The notes below the pieces were generated by a model. That model made no database searches, had not been told where the DNA came from, and worked only from the letters and a program-made list of their open reading frames with translations. Shown in pieces: positions 9,212-17,635 of a stretch of 64,000 nt of DNA. Each line of letters opens with the position of its first letter. The first letter of the stretch is position 1. Source of the stretch: a bacterium (GTDB lineage Bacteria > Bdellovibrionota > Bdellovibrionia > Bdellovibrionales > Bdellovibrionaceae); contig JAIELP010000009.1 of the NCBI GenBank assembly GCA_019752925.1, forward strand, positions 95,153-159,152, in the 5' to 3' direction. The position numbers and the translations under genes are program-made.

Positions 9212-10128
9212 AACTTATAATTCCCATACTGATGTTGCTGCTTTGCAATTTGGCACAGGCTTTTAATATTGAAAGCCTGACTGATTTTAATGCCCAAGGT
9301 GATATTATTAAAAATCTGACTATTACTTGCGAAAAAGATGATACTTTTTGCATAAGCTTATGTGAAGCAAAAGACCAGTGCGTAATTCCGGAAACTATAT
9401 GCCAGGACTGTATGTCTCCGAAAGAACAGGTTGTTTACTCAGCCTTTAACGAAATCACCACATACCTGAATACAGAACTTTCAGGTATTTCAAACCAACT
9501 GGTCATTTATTTTTTAAAAAATCGTCAGTTCATGAGTATCACTCATAACTCTTTCCTGAATTACTTTAATCCCGAAGAACAAAGTGAAGTTCAAAAATCA
9601 TTTAATCAACTCTGCCGCATTAAAAGCCCACGACAGTCTTTTTTAATTGCGACCATCAATCCAAACAAAGGTATTGAAGCTATCGTTGGAATTGCGTGCA
9701 CCGATGCTTTTGGAAAAACCAGTATCTTCCCGATGATTAACAATCCTAATTTTACAGGAACTCAAAGTAATTTCTGGCAAAACCTGGCTCAGCAGGCACG
9801 AAATAATCACCAATTTAGCGACCGAGTACTTAGACTTAAAATGGATACCGAATTACGTTCTTACCAAGCAGCAGACTCAAGCAGCCAAAACAAAGGTCCT
9901 AGCGATGAAGAGCTCATTCGTAAACGTATTGAATATGCCCGTCAGAAAAATCTGGAAGCCTGTAAGGCCGTTAACAGCAACTGGAAAAATCCTTATGTGT
10001 GTACTGATAAAAATGGGGTGCGCTCATTTACAGATACCGGCAAATTTGCTGAAGATAGCAATGAACCACCGCTTAAGGGTGCCGATCAGTTCATGCAGAA
10101 TGTTATGCCCTTTGGCGGACGTCGCTAG
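9208..10128 (+). CDS. secreted protein of unknown function, coupled to the 848-residue gene
   Basis: This 306-residue protein has a signal peptide (LIIPILMLLLCNLAQA, cleavage before FNIES). Cysteine-rich segments follow (TCEKDDTFCISLCEAKDQC, then ETICQDC). The C-terminal part carries CKAVNSNWKNPYVCTDKNG followed by VRSFTDTGKF, a short pattern reminiscent of DUF4124-like periplasmic domains, though I would not assign it. Its ATG overlaps the upstream stop by 4 bp. A strong hairpin with flanking A and T runs lies about 25 bp after the stop and ends the unit. Confidence 0.6.
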   Translation: MKLIIPILMLLLCNLAQAFNIESLTDFNAQGDIIKNLTITCEKDDTFCISLCEAKDQCVIPETICQDCMSPKEQVVYSAFNEITTYLNTELSGISNQLVIYFLKNRQFMSITHNSFLNYFNPEEQSEVQKSFNQLCRIKSPRQSFLIATINPNKGIEAIVGIACTDAFGKTSIFPMINNPNFTGTQSNFWQNLAQQARNNHQFSDRVLRLKMDTELRSYQAADSSSQNKGPSDEELIRKRIEYARQKNLEACKAVNSNWKNPYVCTDKNGVRSFTDTGKFAEDSNEPPLKGADQFMQNVMPFGGRR

Positions 10129-10152
10129 ATCAAAAAATAACAGACTTCTAAA

Positions 10153-10188
10153 AATAAAAAAACCGGCTCTCTCAAGCCGGTTTTTTTG
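10153..10188. terminator. bidirectional intrinsic terminator
   Basis: The stem AACCGGCT (10161-10168) and AGCCGGTT (10175-10182) encloses a 6-nt loop. It is preceded by an A-run and followed by a T-run, so it can work on both strands. It separates the rightward secreted-protein pair from the convergent lipoprotein gene at 10211. Confidence 0.85.
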
Positions 10189-10210
10189 CTTTGTAATGAT
10201 AGAAATGAAA

Positions 10211-11137
10211 TTATTGTTGTGAAGTTGGCGCAGGAGCTGGAGGAGCCGGCAACGCCGGGTATGCACGCAGCTTAGCTTGAATTTTTTCTAAAGCTTCTTT
10301 GTACTTCTGTGCATACTCACGAACTGCAGCTTCATTCTTAGCTGGATCTTTTGAAAAACTTTGAGCTTTAAAATCAGCTTGAGCCTTAGTGAGGATTTTA
10401 GTCCATTTAAGTGCTGCTAATTTTGGATCCAGTGGTCTTGAAAGAGATTCGTTTTTCTTTTCATCAAAACCCGTAATGTTCATTTTAATTTGATCAGCAA
10501 AATCCAACTTAGAGATATAATCTAATTTTTCTCCGTACTCGATAGCTTTATCAATTTGACCTAAAGAACTTAGTTGTTTATCGCCACCAATCAAACCCGC
10601 TTCTAACATTACATCACTGTAGAAGTCAGCGCGCATTTTTAAAATTGCAAACGCCACATCACGATAAGCACCTTGCTCGGCCTGCTCATTAACAATTTGC
10701 TCTAACGTGCTTTCAGCTAAAAATCCTGAAACCAACATCATCATCTGCAAATCAGCCATTTTATTTAAAGTAAACTTAACTTTTAAAATCATACCTTCTT
10801 CAGTGCCTTCATCGATCCACGGGTATGTATCTGTGAAAACTTCTTCATTAACTTTAATTAAATAATTTTTAGTCCAAAGTAACATTTCATCTGCAAGTAA
10901 AGCTTCACCCATGGCGCGTGCTGCAGACATCATATTACTTGGAATTGGACTTAGAGTTTTACGATTATTTTCATCTAACATGAGCTTAGAAGCCTCTGCT
11001 AACTTTTGTTTACGTAAACCTTCAGTTGTATTTTTAATGCCGGCGCGTGTGGCATCCATACCCTCTTCCATTTTTTTCAGCTTATCACATGAAGTAAGAG
11101 CGATTAATACTATTGTAAGTGTGATTATTAATTTCAT
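10211..11137 (-). CDS. lipoprotein of unknown function
   Basis: This 308-residue protein has a lipoprotein signal (ITLTIVLIALTSC, lipobox LTSC, lipidated Cys about residue 17). The mature part is almost entirely helical and rich in Lys, Glu and Ala (MEEGMDATRAGIKNTTEGL, QADFKAQSFSKDP). The tail is Pro/Ala-rich (YPALPAPPAPAPTSQQ) and probably disordered. No known domain was recognised. It is likely anchored in an envelope membrane facing the periplasm. It is preceded by the chalcone-isomerase-like gene with a terminator between, so it is probably expressed separately. Confidence 0.65.
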   Translation of the reverse strand: MKLIITLTIVLIALTSCDKLKKMEEGMDATRAGIKNTTEGLRKQKLAEASKLMLDENNRKTLSPIPSNMMSAARAMGEALLADEMLLWTKNYLIKVNEEVFTDTYPWIDEGTEEGMILKVKFTLNKMADLQMMMLVSGFLAESTLEQIVNEQAEQGAYRDVAFAILKMRADFYSDVMLEAGLIGGDKQLSSLGQIDKAIEYGEKLDYISKLDFADQIKMNITGFDEKKNESLSRPLDPKLAALKWTKILTKAQADFKAQSFSKDPAKNEAAVREYAQKYKEALEKIQAKLRAYPALPAPPAPAPTSQQ

Positions 11138-11186
11138 TTCAGTCTCCGTTTATATATCGAATTGCGTTATAAAAATTTTTGGACAA

Positions 11187-11212
11187 AAAAAAGCAGCTGT
11201 TAAGCTGCTTTT
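11187..11212 (-). terminator. intrinsic terminator of the chalcone-isomerase-like gene
   Basis: Read on the minus strand, AAAAGCAGCT, the loop TAAC and AGCTGCTTTT form a 10-bp stem running into a T-run (TTTTTTTG). It begins about 20 bp after the stop codon at 11230. Confidence 0.8.
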
Positions 11213-11229
11213 ACAGAACATATTTTATA

Positions 11230-11886
11230 TTAGTAAACCGCTTTTAATAATTGGGTTTTTAAAGCAGCTAAACCGTCATCAGCTGGTTTTCCTAACCAGA
11301 TAGATAAGATTTTACCCATCAACTCAGGAGAAGCTGTAACAGATTTTAAAGCACCTTTTGTATCTTCATAGTAAAGATTAGTTTTGTTAGCGTTTTTAGT
11401 GTCTTTAACCATTAACATGCTGATTGATTTACCAGAAGTAGCATCAGCAGACTTTTGCATTAAATCTAAAACATTTGTTAATTCAGCGTCTAAAGCTACG
11501 TTGTTAGCCGCTAAAGCTTCTTTGAAAGAAGTTACTAAAGAAGCTGCAGAAACAGTTCTTAACATATCTAATTTTAAAGCTACGCGAGTAGAGTTTTGAA
11601 CTAGGCTAGTTAATGCATTTGCATCACGAGAAAACCCAGCTTTATTGTCAGAAAATAATTGAGCTACATAAACTTTAGCTTCAACCACTAATACTGTTTT
11701 AGTTCTAAGACCTGCACCTAATAAATCTAATTTAGCATCTGTAGGCGCACCGTTTGTGTCGTTGATAGCGGCTGTTTTAGCTAAGTTGATACCATTTAAA
11801 GTTTGCGAACCAGCTTCGAAAGTTAATAAAGCTGCTTGTGCAAAAACCGAAGAAACCATAACGAACGCAAATAACATTTTTTTCAT
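11230..11886 (-). CDS. secreted chalcone-isomerase-like domain protein
   Basis: This 218-residue protein has a signal peptide (MLFAFVMVSSVFAQA, cleavage before ALLTF). The mature domain begins with a short strand, then 'LLGAGLRTKTVLVVEAKVYVAQLF', the Gly-x-Gly-x-R-x-K...KVYxAxLY pattern of bacterial chalcone-isomerase-like (CHI_3) proteins. The bacterial members are periplasmic or exported, and their substrate is generally unknown. Chalcone itself is not an expected substrate here. The family's fold continues with a helical segment (LKLDMLRTVSAASLVTSF) and ends ILSIWLGKPADDGL. A minus-strand terminator lies directly downstream, so it appears monocistronic. Confidence 0.75.
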   Translation of the reverse strand: MKKMLFAFVMVSSVFAQAALLTFEAGSQTLNGINLAKTAAINDTNGAPTDAKLDLLGAGLRTKTVLVVEAKVYVAQLFSDNKAGFSRDANALTSLVQNSTRVALKLDMLRTVSAASLVTSFKEALAANNVALDAELTNVLDLMQKSADATSGKSISMLMVKDTKNANKTNLYYEDTKGALKSVTASPELMGKILSIWLGKPADDGLAALKTQLLKAVY

Positions 11887-12032
11887 ATATCCCCCAATTG
11901 GCTATATTTTAACTTGTTTAGTTCGAGGGGGAGGAAACCATAAAATAGGCCATTTTTCCACTTTTTTATAAATTTTGGTTATTTGTGGCATTAAAAAGGC
12001 TTATTTGGGCTAAAAAACTGCTAAAAAATACA

Positions 12033-12542
12033 TTAAGAATGCAGCTGGATTCCACTTTTTACATCATCCCAAAACCAATCGAGCTTAGGATCCTGAGAAA
12101 TAACATCAAATAATGGACTGCTTTGCATTTTAAGGTTTAAACGTAAAAAGGCCTCTAACTCATCAAAACCCGGCCCCATAGTTATAACTTTTAAGTGCTC
12201 TATGGTTGCGAGTTTTGCGAAGGTAGCCGCGATCTGCGAAAAATTTGAGTAATCTTTTCGTTTAATTATTAAATCCGGCTCAATTCCTTGCTTTTGCCAA
12301 CGCTCATAAAGAGCGTTTTGAAGTAATGATTTTAAACGACTTTTTTGATGGTAATTGAGTTGATTAAAAAGATTTTGATCCATCATTGCAATATAGAGAT
12401 CACAATTTAAAAACTCAGCTTGATTTTCTCTTAAACATTGAATGATTTCAGGAATACGTAGCAGCGATTTGCGTACATGCAAATCGTCTATGAGTGCTCC
12501 GTCCGTGAAGTATATGACCGTCATGGTCAACTTATTACTCAT
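12033..12542 (-). CDS. hypothetical cytoplasmic protein
   Basis: This 169-residue protein has no signal peptide or membrane segment. It starts MSNKLTMTVIYFTDGALID and contains a short strand-helix pattern (LKVITMGPGFDELEAFLRL) that looks alpha/beta. A second possible start is the Met at codon 7. No Shine-Dalgarno sequence is clear for either. The family is not recognised. It lies alone between the chalcone-isomerase-like gene and the divergent type II secretion operon. Its start codon sits beside one arm of a 9-bp inverted repeat that brackets the intergenic region, so joint regulation with gspC is possible but unproven. Confidence 0.5.
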   Translation of the reverse strand: MSNKLTMTVIYFTDGALIDDLHVRKSLLRIPEIIQCLRENQAEFLNCDLYIAMMDQNLFNQLNYHQKSRLKSLLQNALYERWQKQGIEPDLIIKRKDYSNFSQIAATFAKLATIEHLKVITMGPGFDELEAFLRLNLKMQSSPLFDVISQDPKLDWFWDDVKSGIQLHS

Positions 12543-12636
12543 CTAGACCATAGGTTAGCAGCCTTACGGACAGTTTTCCTAGCCTTAACACCTCAAACAT
12601 TTCAAATTTAGCCATAGGTCCAGAGGGGGTCTAGAT
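12541..12636. repeat. 9-bp inverted repeat upstream of the type II secretion operon
   Basis: ATCTAGACC at 12541-12549 is the exact reverse complement of GGTCTAGAT at 12628-12636. The arms are 78 bp apart in the 157-bp divergent region between the gene ending at 12542 and gspC at 12700. CCATAGG also occurs twice as a direct repeat just inside (12548 and 12611 regions). The role is unknown. It could be a regulator site, or chance in an AT-rich region. Confidence 0.3.
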
Positions 12637-12699
12637 TTTCTACTAATATAGGATGTTACTACACTTGACCTAGGGCTATTTGATATTCTTTACACGAAG

Positions 12700-13617
12700 A
12701 TGAAATTAGGAAAATCAGCACCAGGCAGTAACTCAAAAATTTCAAAATTAGCACTCTACGCTTTACTAGCTTTTGTGGCGTTTACAATTGCCGATTTAAC
12801 CATTATTTACTTCCGTGATTTAATGATTCCCAATCAAGCACCTCCAAAAAAAGTTGTATCTATAAAACCTCCCGCCTATGTTGATAGAAGCCAGTTTTCT
12901 ACAATTACTAATCGTAATTTGTTTTCATCAACAGGAGTGATGCCCGAGGCAATTACCGCTAAAAAACAGGATGAAAAAAAAGACAACGAACCCACACCTT
13001 CTCAATTGCCAATTGTGGTGATCGGAACCCTTGTTCATTCCGACCCTACCAAATCAATTGTTGCGGTTGAAATTAAAAGCAAAAACATGAGTGGATCATT
13101 TTCTGCCGGAGCCGAAATTGAAGGTATGGCTAAGGTTGAACGAATTGAAAGAAATATCGTTTACATCCGTAACTTAAACACGGGCGTACTTGAGTATTTG
13201 GAAATGAATAAAACCGGCAATAAAGTTGCCTTTGGCGCTTCAAAAAACGAACCTGCCAAGCCGGCCGGAAATGAAGTTCTGAGTACGGGTTCCAACCAGT
13301 TCACTATCAGCCGCGCCAATTTACTTAAATACACAAATGATTTATCCAGCGTTTTGATGCAGGCTCGTGCTGTGCCTAACCGCGACCCCAACACTGGTGA
13401 AATTAACGGTTTTAGAATTTTAGATATGCAGCCTGGAAGTATTTATGAACAGCTCGGTTTACAAAGAATGGACGTCATTAAAGGAGTTAATGGCGAGCCG
13501 GTAGATAGCGTTCAAAAAGCCATGGAGATGTACAACACTCTAAAAAATGGCACACAGGTTAAAATGAATATCGAACGCGGTGGAAAAACAGAAACTTTTA
13601 CTTACGATGTTAAGTAG
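12700..13617 (+). CDS. gspC: type II secretion protein GspC, inner-membrane clamp with PDZ domain
   Basis: This 305-residue protein links the inner-membrane platform to the secretin. A short cytoplasmic tail is followed by one membrane segment (LALYALLAFVAFTIADLTII, about residues 17-36). The periplasmic homology region (HR) begins near NRNLFSSTG and continues through LPIVVIGTLVH. The C-terminus is a PDZ domain (GFRILDMQPGSIYEQLGLQRMDV...), which binds substrate or secretin in the family. It is the first gene of the operon and lies 21 bp before gspD. Order and domain layout make the assignment firm. Confidence 0.9.
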   Translation: MKLGKSAPGSNSKISKLALYALLAFVAFTIADLTIIYFRDLMIPNQAPPKKVVSIKPPAYVDRSQFSTITNRNLFSSTGVMPEAITAKKQDEKKDNEPTPSQLPIVVIGTLVHSDPTKSIVAVEIKSKNMSGSFSAGAEIEGMAKVERIERNIVYIRNLNTGVLEYLEMNKTGNKVAFGASKNEPAKPAGNEVLSTGSNQFTISRANLLKYTNDLSSVLMQARAVPNRDPNTGEINGFRILDMQPGSIYEQLGLQRMDVIKGVNGEPVDSVQKAMEMYNTLKNGTQVKMNIERGGKTETFTYDVK

Positions 13618-13638
13618 TTTTAAGAAAGAGGTTTAGGA

Positions 13639-15924
13639 ATGACCTTTCAAAAAAGAATTTTTTCAACAGTGCTGGCAACTTCGTTGCTGTTTGCTCTGCC
13701 TTCAAATGCGCAATTTGACGAGCTTCCACCTCCACCGGAAGATTTAGGCGCGCCCACTCCGATTGATTTCGGTACTCCGCCGGGCTCTGCTGCAACTTCA
13801 GGTCAAACTATTATCAGCCCTTCAAAGAACTCAAAGGGCGGCGTTTTAAATAATAATCAAAAAAATAAGTTTGCCAGAGCAAATCCTGAAGATATTACTT
13901 CTGAGAATTTTCCGGAAACCATCGAATCCTTCGATTTCCCAAATGTTGAAATTTTGGATGTGGTTAAGGCTATTAGTGAGTTAACCGGAAAAAACTTTAT
14001 TATTGATTCAACTGTACGCGGTAAAATCACGATCTTGGCTCCTAGTAAAATTACTGTTGCAGAAGCTTACAAGGCCTTTCTTTCAGCTTTAGCTATTAAT
14101 GGTTTTACTGTAGTTCCCAGCGGTGGCTTCTTAAAAATCAGGAACGCCCGTTCGGCCCAGCGTGATAATATCGATACTTATTCTGGTGCTTACTACCCGA
14201 ATTCAGATCAGATGATCACTAAAATCATCCACTTAAAACACATCACAGCTGATACGGTTCAAAAAGATTTACGTCTTTTAACTTCAAGCTATGGTGAAAT
14301 GTCGGCATTCGGTCAAACTAACTCTCTTATTATTTCTGACTTCGGCGCCAACATCGACCGCGTAATGAAAATCATTAACCAATTAGATGTACCGGGCTTT
14401 GAAGATCAGCTTGAAGTCATTGGTATTAAGTATGCGAAAGCAAAAGACATCGCTGAGTTAATTGATAAAATCGTTAACAAGGGCCAAAAATCTTCAAGTG
14501 CTACAACTGGTGGTTTTGCATCAGGAGTTCCGCGTTTTGGCGCAACTACAACCACTACGGCTTCTGGTGGAAAAACCGGAGCTAGTTACTTCTTGGTGTT
14601 TCCTGAAGAAAGAACTCAGTCTCTTGTTGTCGTAGGTAATAAAGTAGGTATTGCACGCGTTAAAAAATTAATCGCACAATTAGACTTTAAAGTTAAAGCT
14701 GAAGACTCTGGCGGCGTTTATGTTTATTACGTTAAACATGGCGAAGCTGAAAAAATCGCAGCCACACTTCAGGAAGTTACTAAAGATGCAGGTCCTAAAA
14801 CGCAATCTTCCACACCCACTGCAGGTATTGGTTTAGCTCCCCAAGGTCAGGCTGCTGTTCGTGAAGGTATCTTTGGCGGAGATGTTACAATTAAGGCTGA
14901 TAAAAATACGAATGCCTTAGTTATTTCTGCCAGCAAGCAGGATTACGACCAAGTTATGACTATCATCGGCAAGTTAGATATTCCGCGCGATCAAGTTTAT
15001 GTTCAAGCTATCGTAATGGAAATGGCTCTTAACGATGGACTTGATGTGGGTGGAGGCGTTGTGGCTTTCAACAAAGACGGTGGAAAATCAGGTTTCACAT
15101 CTTCAAAACAAGACGCCGAGGCCGTGCTTAATCCACTTGGTGGATTTGGTAGCGCTATATTAGCCTTCGGGCAAGGTAGTGTTGATGTAAATGATCCCAT
15201 ATCACAAAAAACAGTTAAAGTTCCAAACCTGGTAGGATTTTTAAAATTCGTTAAAACATTGGGACGAGCTAACATATTATCCACTCCTCAAATTACAGCT
15301 ACAGACTCTCAGGAGTCTGAAATTGAAGTTGGTGATCGAGTCGTAACCGGTTCAAAAGTTGAAGGCGGAGCTAATGGTGCTCCAACTTCTTTAGTGCCTA
15401 CATTTGAAGATGCGACAATAAAAATGACTATCAAACCCTTCATTAGCCCAAGCTCTGAGAATATTCGTATGGAGTTTAAACAAACTGCAAAACAACTTTC
15501 GCAAGCAAAAATTCCAGCTAAATTCGAAGACCAAGCACAATCACTGGCAACACGTTCTATAAAAACTATGGTTAATGTTAACAACGGTGACACCGCTGTT
15601 ATTGGTGGTCTTATCAGGGATGAACAATCCGAGACCGTTAGAAAAGTTCCATTACTTGGGGATCTTCCACTCATTGGCTGGCTATTTAAAGGCAAAAGTG
15701 TCACAAAAAGCAAACTTAATATGGTTGTGTTTTTGTCACCTAAAATTATGCGCTCCCCTAGCGATCAACAACAACTTTTAAATTTCAAAGCACAGGAACG
15801 TATAAACTTCATCAAGCAACAGGGTGGAATAGATCCACATGGCGCCACAATGGATAAAGTTTTAAAACAAGAAGCCTCAGCCCCTACTGATGGCGAAGGC
15901 GCTAACCCGACAGGAACAGAATAG
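13639..15924 (+). CDS. gspD: type II secretion outer-membrane secretin GspD
   Basis: This 761-residue protein is predicted to form the multimeric outer-membrane channel. A signal peptide (FSTVLATSLLFALPSNA) is followed by a Pro-rich linker. The N0 domain begins near SFDFPNVEILDVVKAISELTGKNF. N1-N3 repeats follow (IIHLKHITADTVQKDL; VIGIKYAKAKDIAELI; VYYVKHGEAEKIAATL), with Gly/Ser-rich linkers between. The secretin core contains VGDRVVTGSKVEGG and the C-terminal VIGGLIRDEQSETVRKVPLLGDLPLIGWLF signature. An AAGAGG ribosome binding site lies 7 bp before the start. No lipobox is present, so targeting may need a pilotin encoded elsewhere. Confidence 0.95.
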   Translation: MTFQKRIFSTVLATSLLFALPSNAQFDELPPPPEDLGAPTPIDFGTPPGSAATSGQTIISPSKNSKGGVLNNNQKNKFARANPEDITSENFPETIESFDFPNVEILDVVKAISELTGKNFIIDSTVRGKITILAPSKITVAEAYKAFLSALAINGFTVVPSGGFLKIRNARSAQRDNIDTYSGAYYPNSDQMITKIIHLKHITADTVQKDLRLLTSSYGEMSAFGQTNSLIISDFGANIDRVMKIINQLDVPGFEDQLEVIGIKYAKAKDIAELIDKIVNKGQKSSSATTGGFASGVPRFGATTTTTASGGKTGASYFLVFPEERTQSLVVVGNKVGIARVKKLIAQLDFKVKAEDSGGVYVYYVKHGEAEKIAATLQEVTKDAGPKTQSSTPTAGIGLAPQGQAAVREGIFGGDVTIKADKNTNALVISASKQDYDQVMTIIGKLDIPRDQVYVQAIVMEMALNDGLDVGGGVVAFNKDGGKSGFTSSKQDAEAVLNPLGGFGSAILAFGQGSVDVNDPISQKTVKVPNLVGFLKFVKTLGRANILSTPQITATDSQESEIEVGDRVVTGSKVEGGANGAPTSLVPTFEDATIKMTIKPFISPSSENIRMEFKQTAKQLSQAKIPAKFEDQAQSLATRSIKTMVNVNNGDTAVIGGLIRDEQSETVRKVPLLGDLPLIGWLFKGKSVTKSKLNMVVFLSPKIMRSPSDQQQLLNFKAQERINFIKQQGGIDPHGATMDKVLKQEASAPTDGEGANPTGTE

Positions 15925-15937
15925 GTAATAGACATTC

Positions 15938-17629
15938 ATGGCACAACTCGATGTATCGGTCGTTTTAACAAAAGCAACATCACTCACTTCAGAGCAGATC
16001 AAATCTGTTCTGAAAAATGCTTCTGTTTCACAACCCGGCTCAGTTGGTGATACTCTTGGTCGCCGCGAATACACAACTGCCGATGATCTGGTTTCTGATC
16101 TGTGCCGAGAATTAGGACTGGAATTCATCAAAGATATTCCCGTAAATGATATTTCAACCGATTTAGTGCGCAATTTACCGATCAATTATGCGAAAACTCA
16201 AGGCATCCTGCCCTTCCGTGAAGAATCTGACTGTGTGATTGCTTTAACTTCTAATCCGGTAAACACAAAGTCGCTGGATGATTTACGTGTTATCTTCGGA
16301 AAAAAAATTAAACCTTTAGTGACCACTTCTCAACGCGTACAAGATGCCATCAATCGCGTGTACGAAAAAAATACTTCTAATATGAGTGGCATGGATGAAA
16401 TCGAAGAAGACGAAATGGATCTTGAAGATCCTATTATCGACTTACTTGAAGCCGGCGAAGACGACGCGCCGGTTATTAAATTAGTTAATTCACTTTTATT
16501 CCGCGCCGTTAAAGAAAAAGCTTCCGATATTCATATTGAACCTTACGAAAAAGATATGGTGGTTCGTTACCGCATCGACGGTATTTTATTTGATATTTTT
16601 AAACCACCAAAAAAATTACAAAACGCCATCACGTCCCGTATTAAAGTTATGGCCAACTTAAATATCGCCGAAAAACGTTTACCACAGGATGGTCGTATTC
16701 CTCTTAAAGTGGGCGGTAAAGATATCGATATACGTTTATCTTCAGTACCTACTACATTCGGTGAACGTTTGGTTATGCGTTTACAGGATAAATCATCTCA
16801 GGTGCGTGAATTAGCACAAAGTGGTTTCTCTGAAGAAACTTTAAGAGTTTTAGATGATTTGATTTACCGCTCTTACGGAATTTTAATTGTTACAGGCCCT
16901 ACAGGTTCTGGTAAATCCACTACCCTGTATGGCGCTCTAGGAAAATTAAATAAACCTGATATTAATATTTTAACTGTTGAAGATCCGGTGGAGCAACGTA
17001 TTCACGGAGTTGGACAGGTTCAGGTAAATGCTAAAATCGGTTTAACGTTTGCTGCAGGTTTAAGATCTTTCCTTCGTCAAGATCCGGACATTATTATGGT
17101 GGGTGAGATTCGTGACTTAGAAACTGCAGAGTTAGCGATCAACTCGTCGTTAACGGGTCACTTAGTGTTATCGACTATCCACGCCAACGATGCCGCAGGC
17201 GCATTCCCGCGTATGATGGATATCGGTTGCGAACCCTTCTTAATTGCCACTTCTATTTTAGGAATTTTAGCTCAGCGTTTAGTGCGCGTACTCTGCCCTC
17301 ACTGTAAAGTTCCGCATGCAGTTAGTGATTTCGATTTACAAACACTTGGCGTAACTCGCGAACAAGCCAACAGCGCCAACATCTGTAAACCTAAAGGTTG
17401 CGACCAGTGTGGACAAAAAGGCTACATAGGCCGTACCGTTATTGCTGAAATTTTACCGGTAACTGACGATATTCGTTCTTTAATCATGCAGCGCAAAGAT
17501 GGCAGTACAATTAAAAAACAAGCTGTGGCCAATGGCATGAAAACATTCCGTGACCACGGCGTACAAAAAGTTTTAGCCGGAATTACAACTATCGAAGAGC
17601 TTGTTTCCAATACTCAAATGGATATATAA
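15938..17629 (+). CDS. gspE: type II secretion ATPase GspE
   Basis: This 563-residue cytoplasmic ATPase powers pseudopilus assembly. An N-terminal MshEN/T2SSE_N domain (about residues 20-140) is followed by the ATPase core. The Walker A GPTGSGKST lies around residues 319-327, and the Asp box and Walker B (PDIIMVGEIRD) are near 382-392. The conserved HANDA box (STIHANDAAGA) follows. A tetracysteine zinc site is present (CPHC near 453, CDQCG near 488). All catalytic motifs are intact and the length is slightly above the usual ~500. It lies 13 bp after gspD and 6 bp before gspF. Confidence 0.95.
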   Translation: MAQLDVSVVLTKATSLTSEQIKSVLKNASVSQPGSVGDTLGRREYTTADDLVSDLCRELGLEFIKDIPVNDISTDLVRNLPINYAKTQGILPFREESDCVIALTSNPVNTKSLDDLRVIFGKKIKPLVTTSQRVQDAINRVYEKNTSNMSGMDEIEEDEMDLEDPIIDLLEAGEDDAPVIKLVNSLLFRAVKEKASDIHIEPYEKDMVVRYRIDGILFDIFKPPKKLQNAITSRIKVMANLNIAEKRLPQDGRIPLKVGGKDIDIRLSSVPTTFGERLVMRLQDKSSQVRELAQSGFSEETLRVLDDLIYRSYGILIVTGPTGSGKSTTLYGALGKLNKPDINILTVEDPVEQRIHGVGQVQVNAKIGLTFAAGLRSFLRQDPDIIMVGEIRDLETAELAINSSLTGHLVLSTIHANDAAGAFPRMMDIGCEPFLIATSILGILAQRLVRVLCPHCKVPHAVSDFDLQTLGVTREQANSANICKPKGCDQCGQKGYIGRTVIAEILPVTDDIRSLIMQRKDGSTIKKQAVANGMKTFRDHGVQKVLAGITTIEELVSNTQMDI

Positions 17630-17635
17630 TCTCTT

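Noticed and set aside
15309..15713. 134-residue leftward frame inside gspD
   Set aside because: It lies wholly inside the strongly supported secretin gene and has no family features, so it is a shadow frame.
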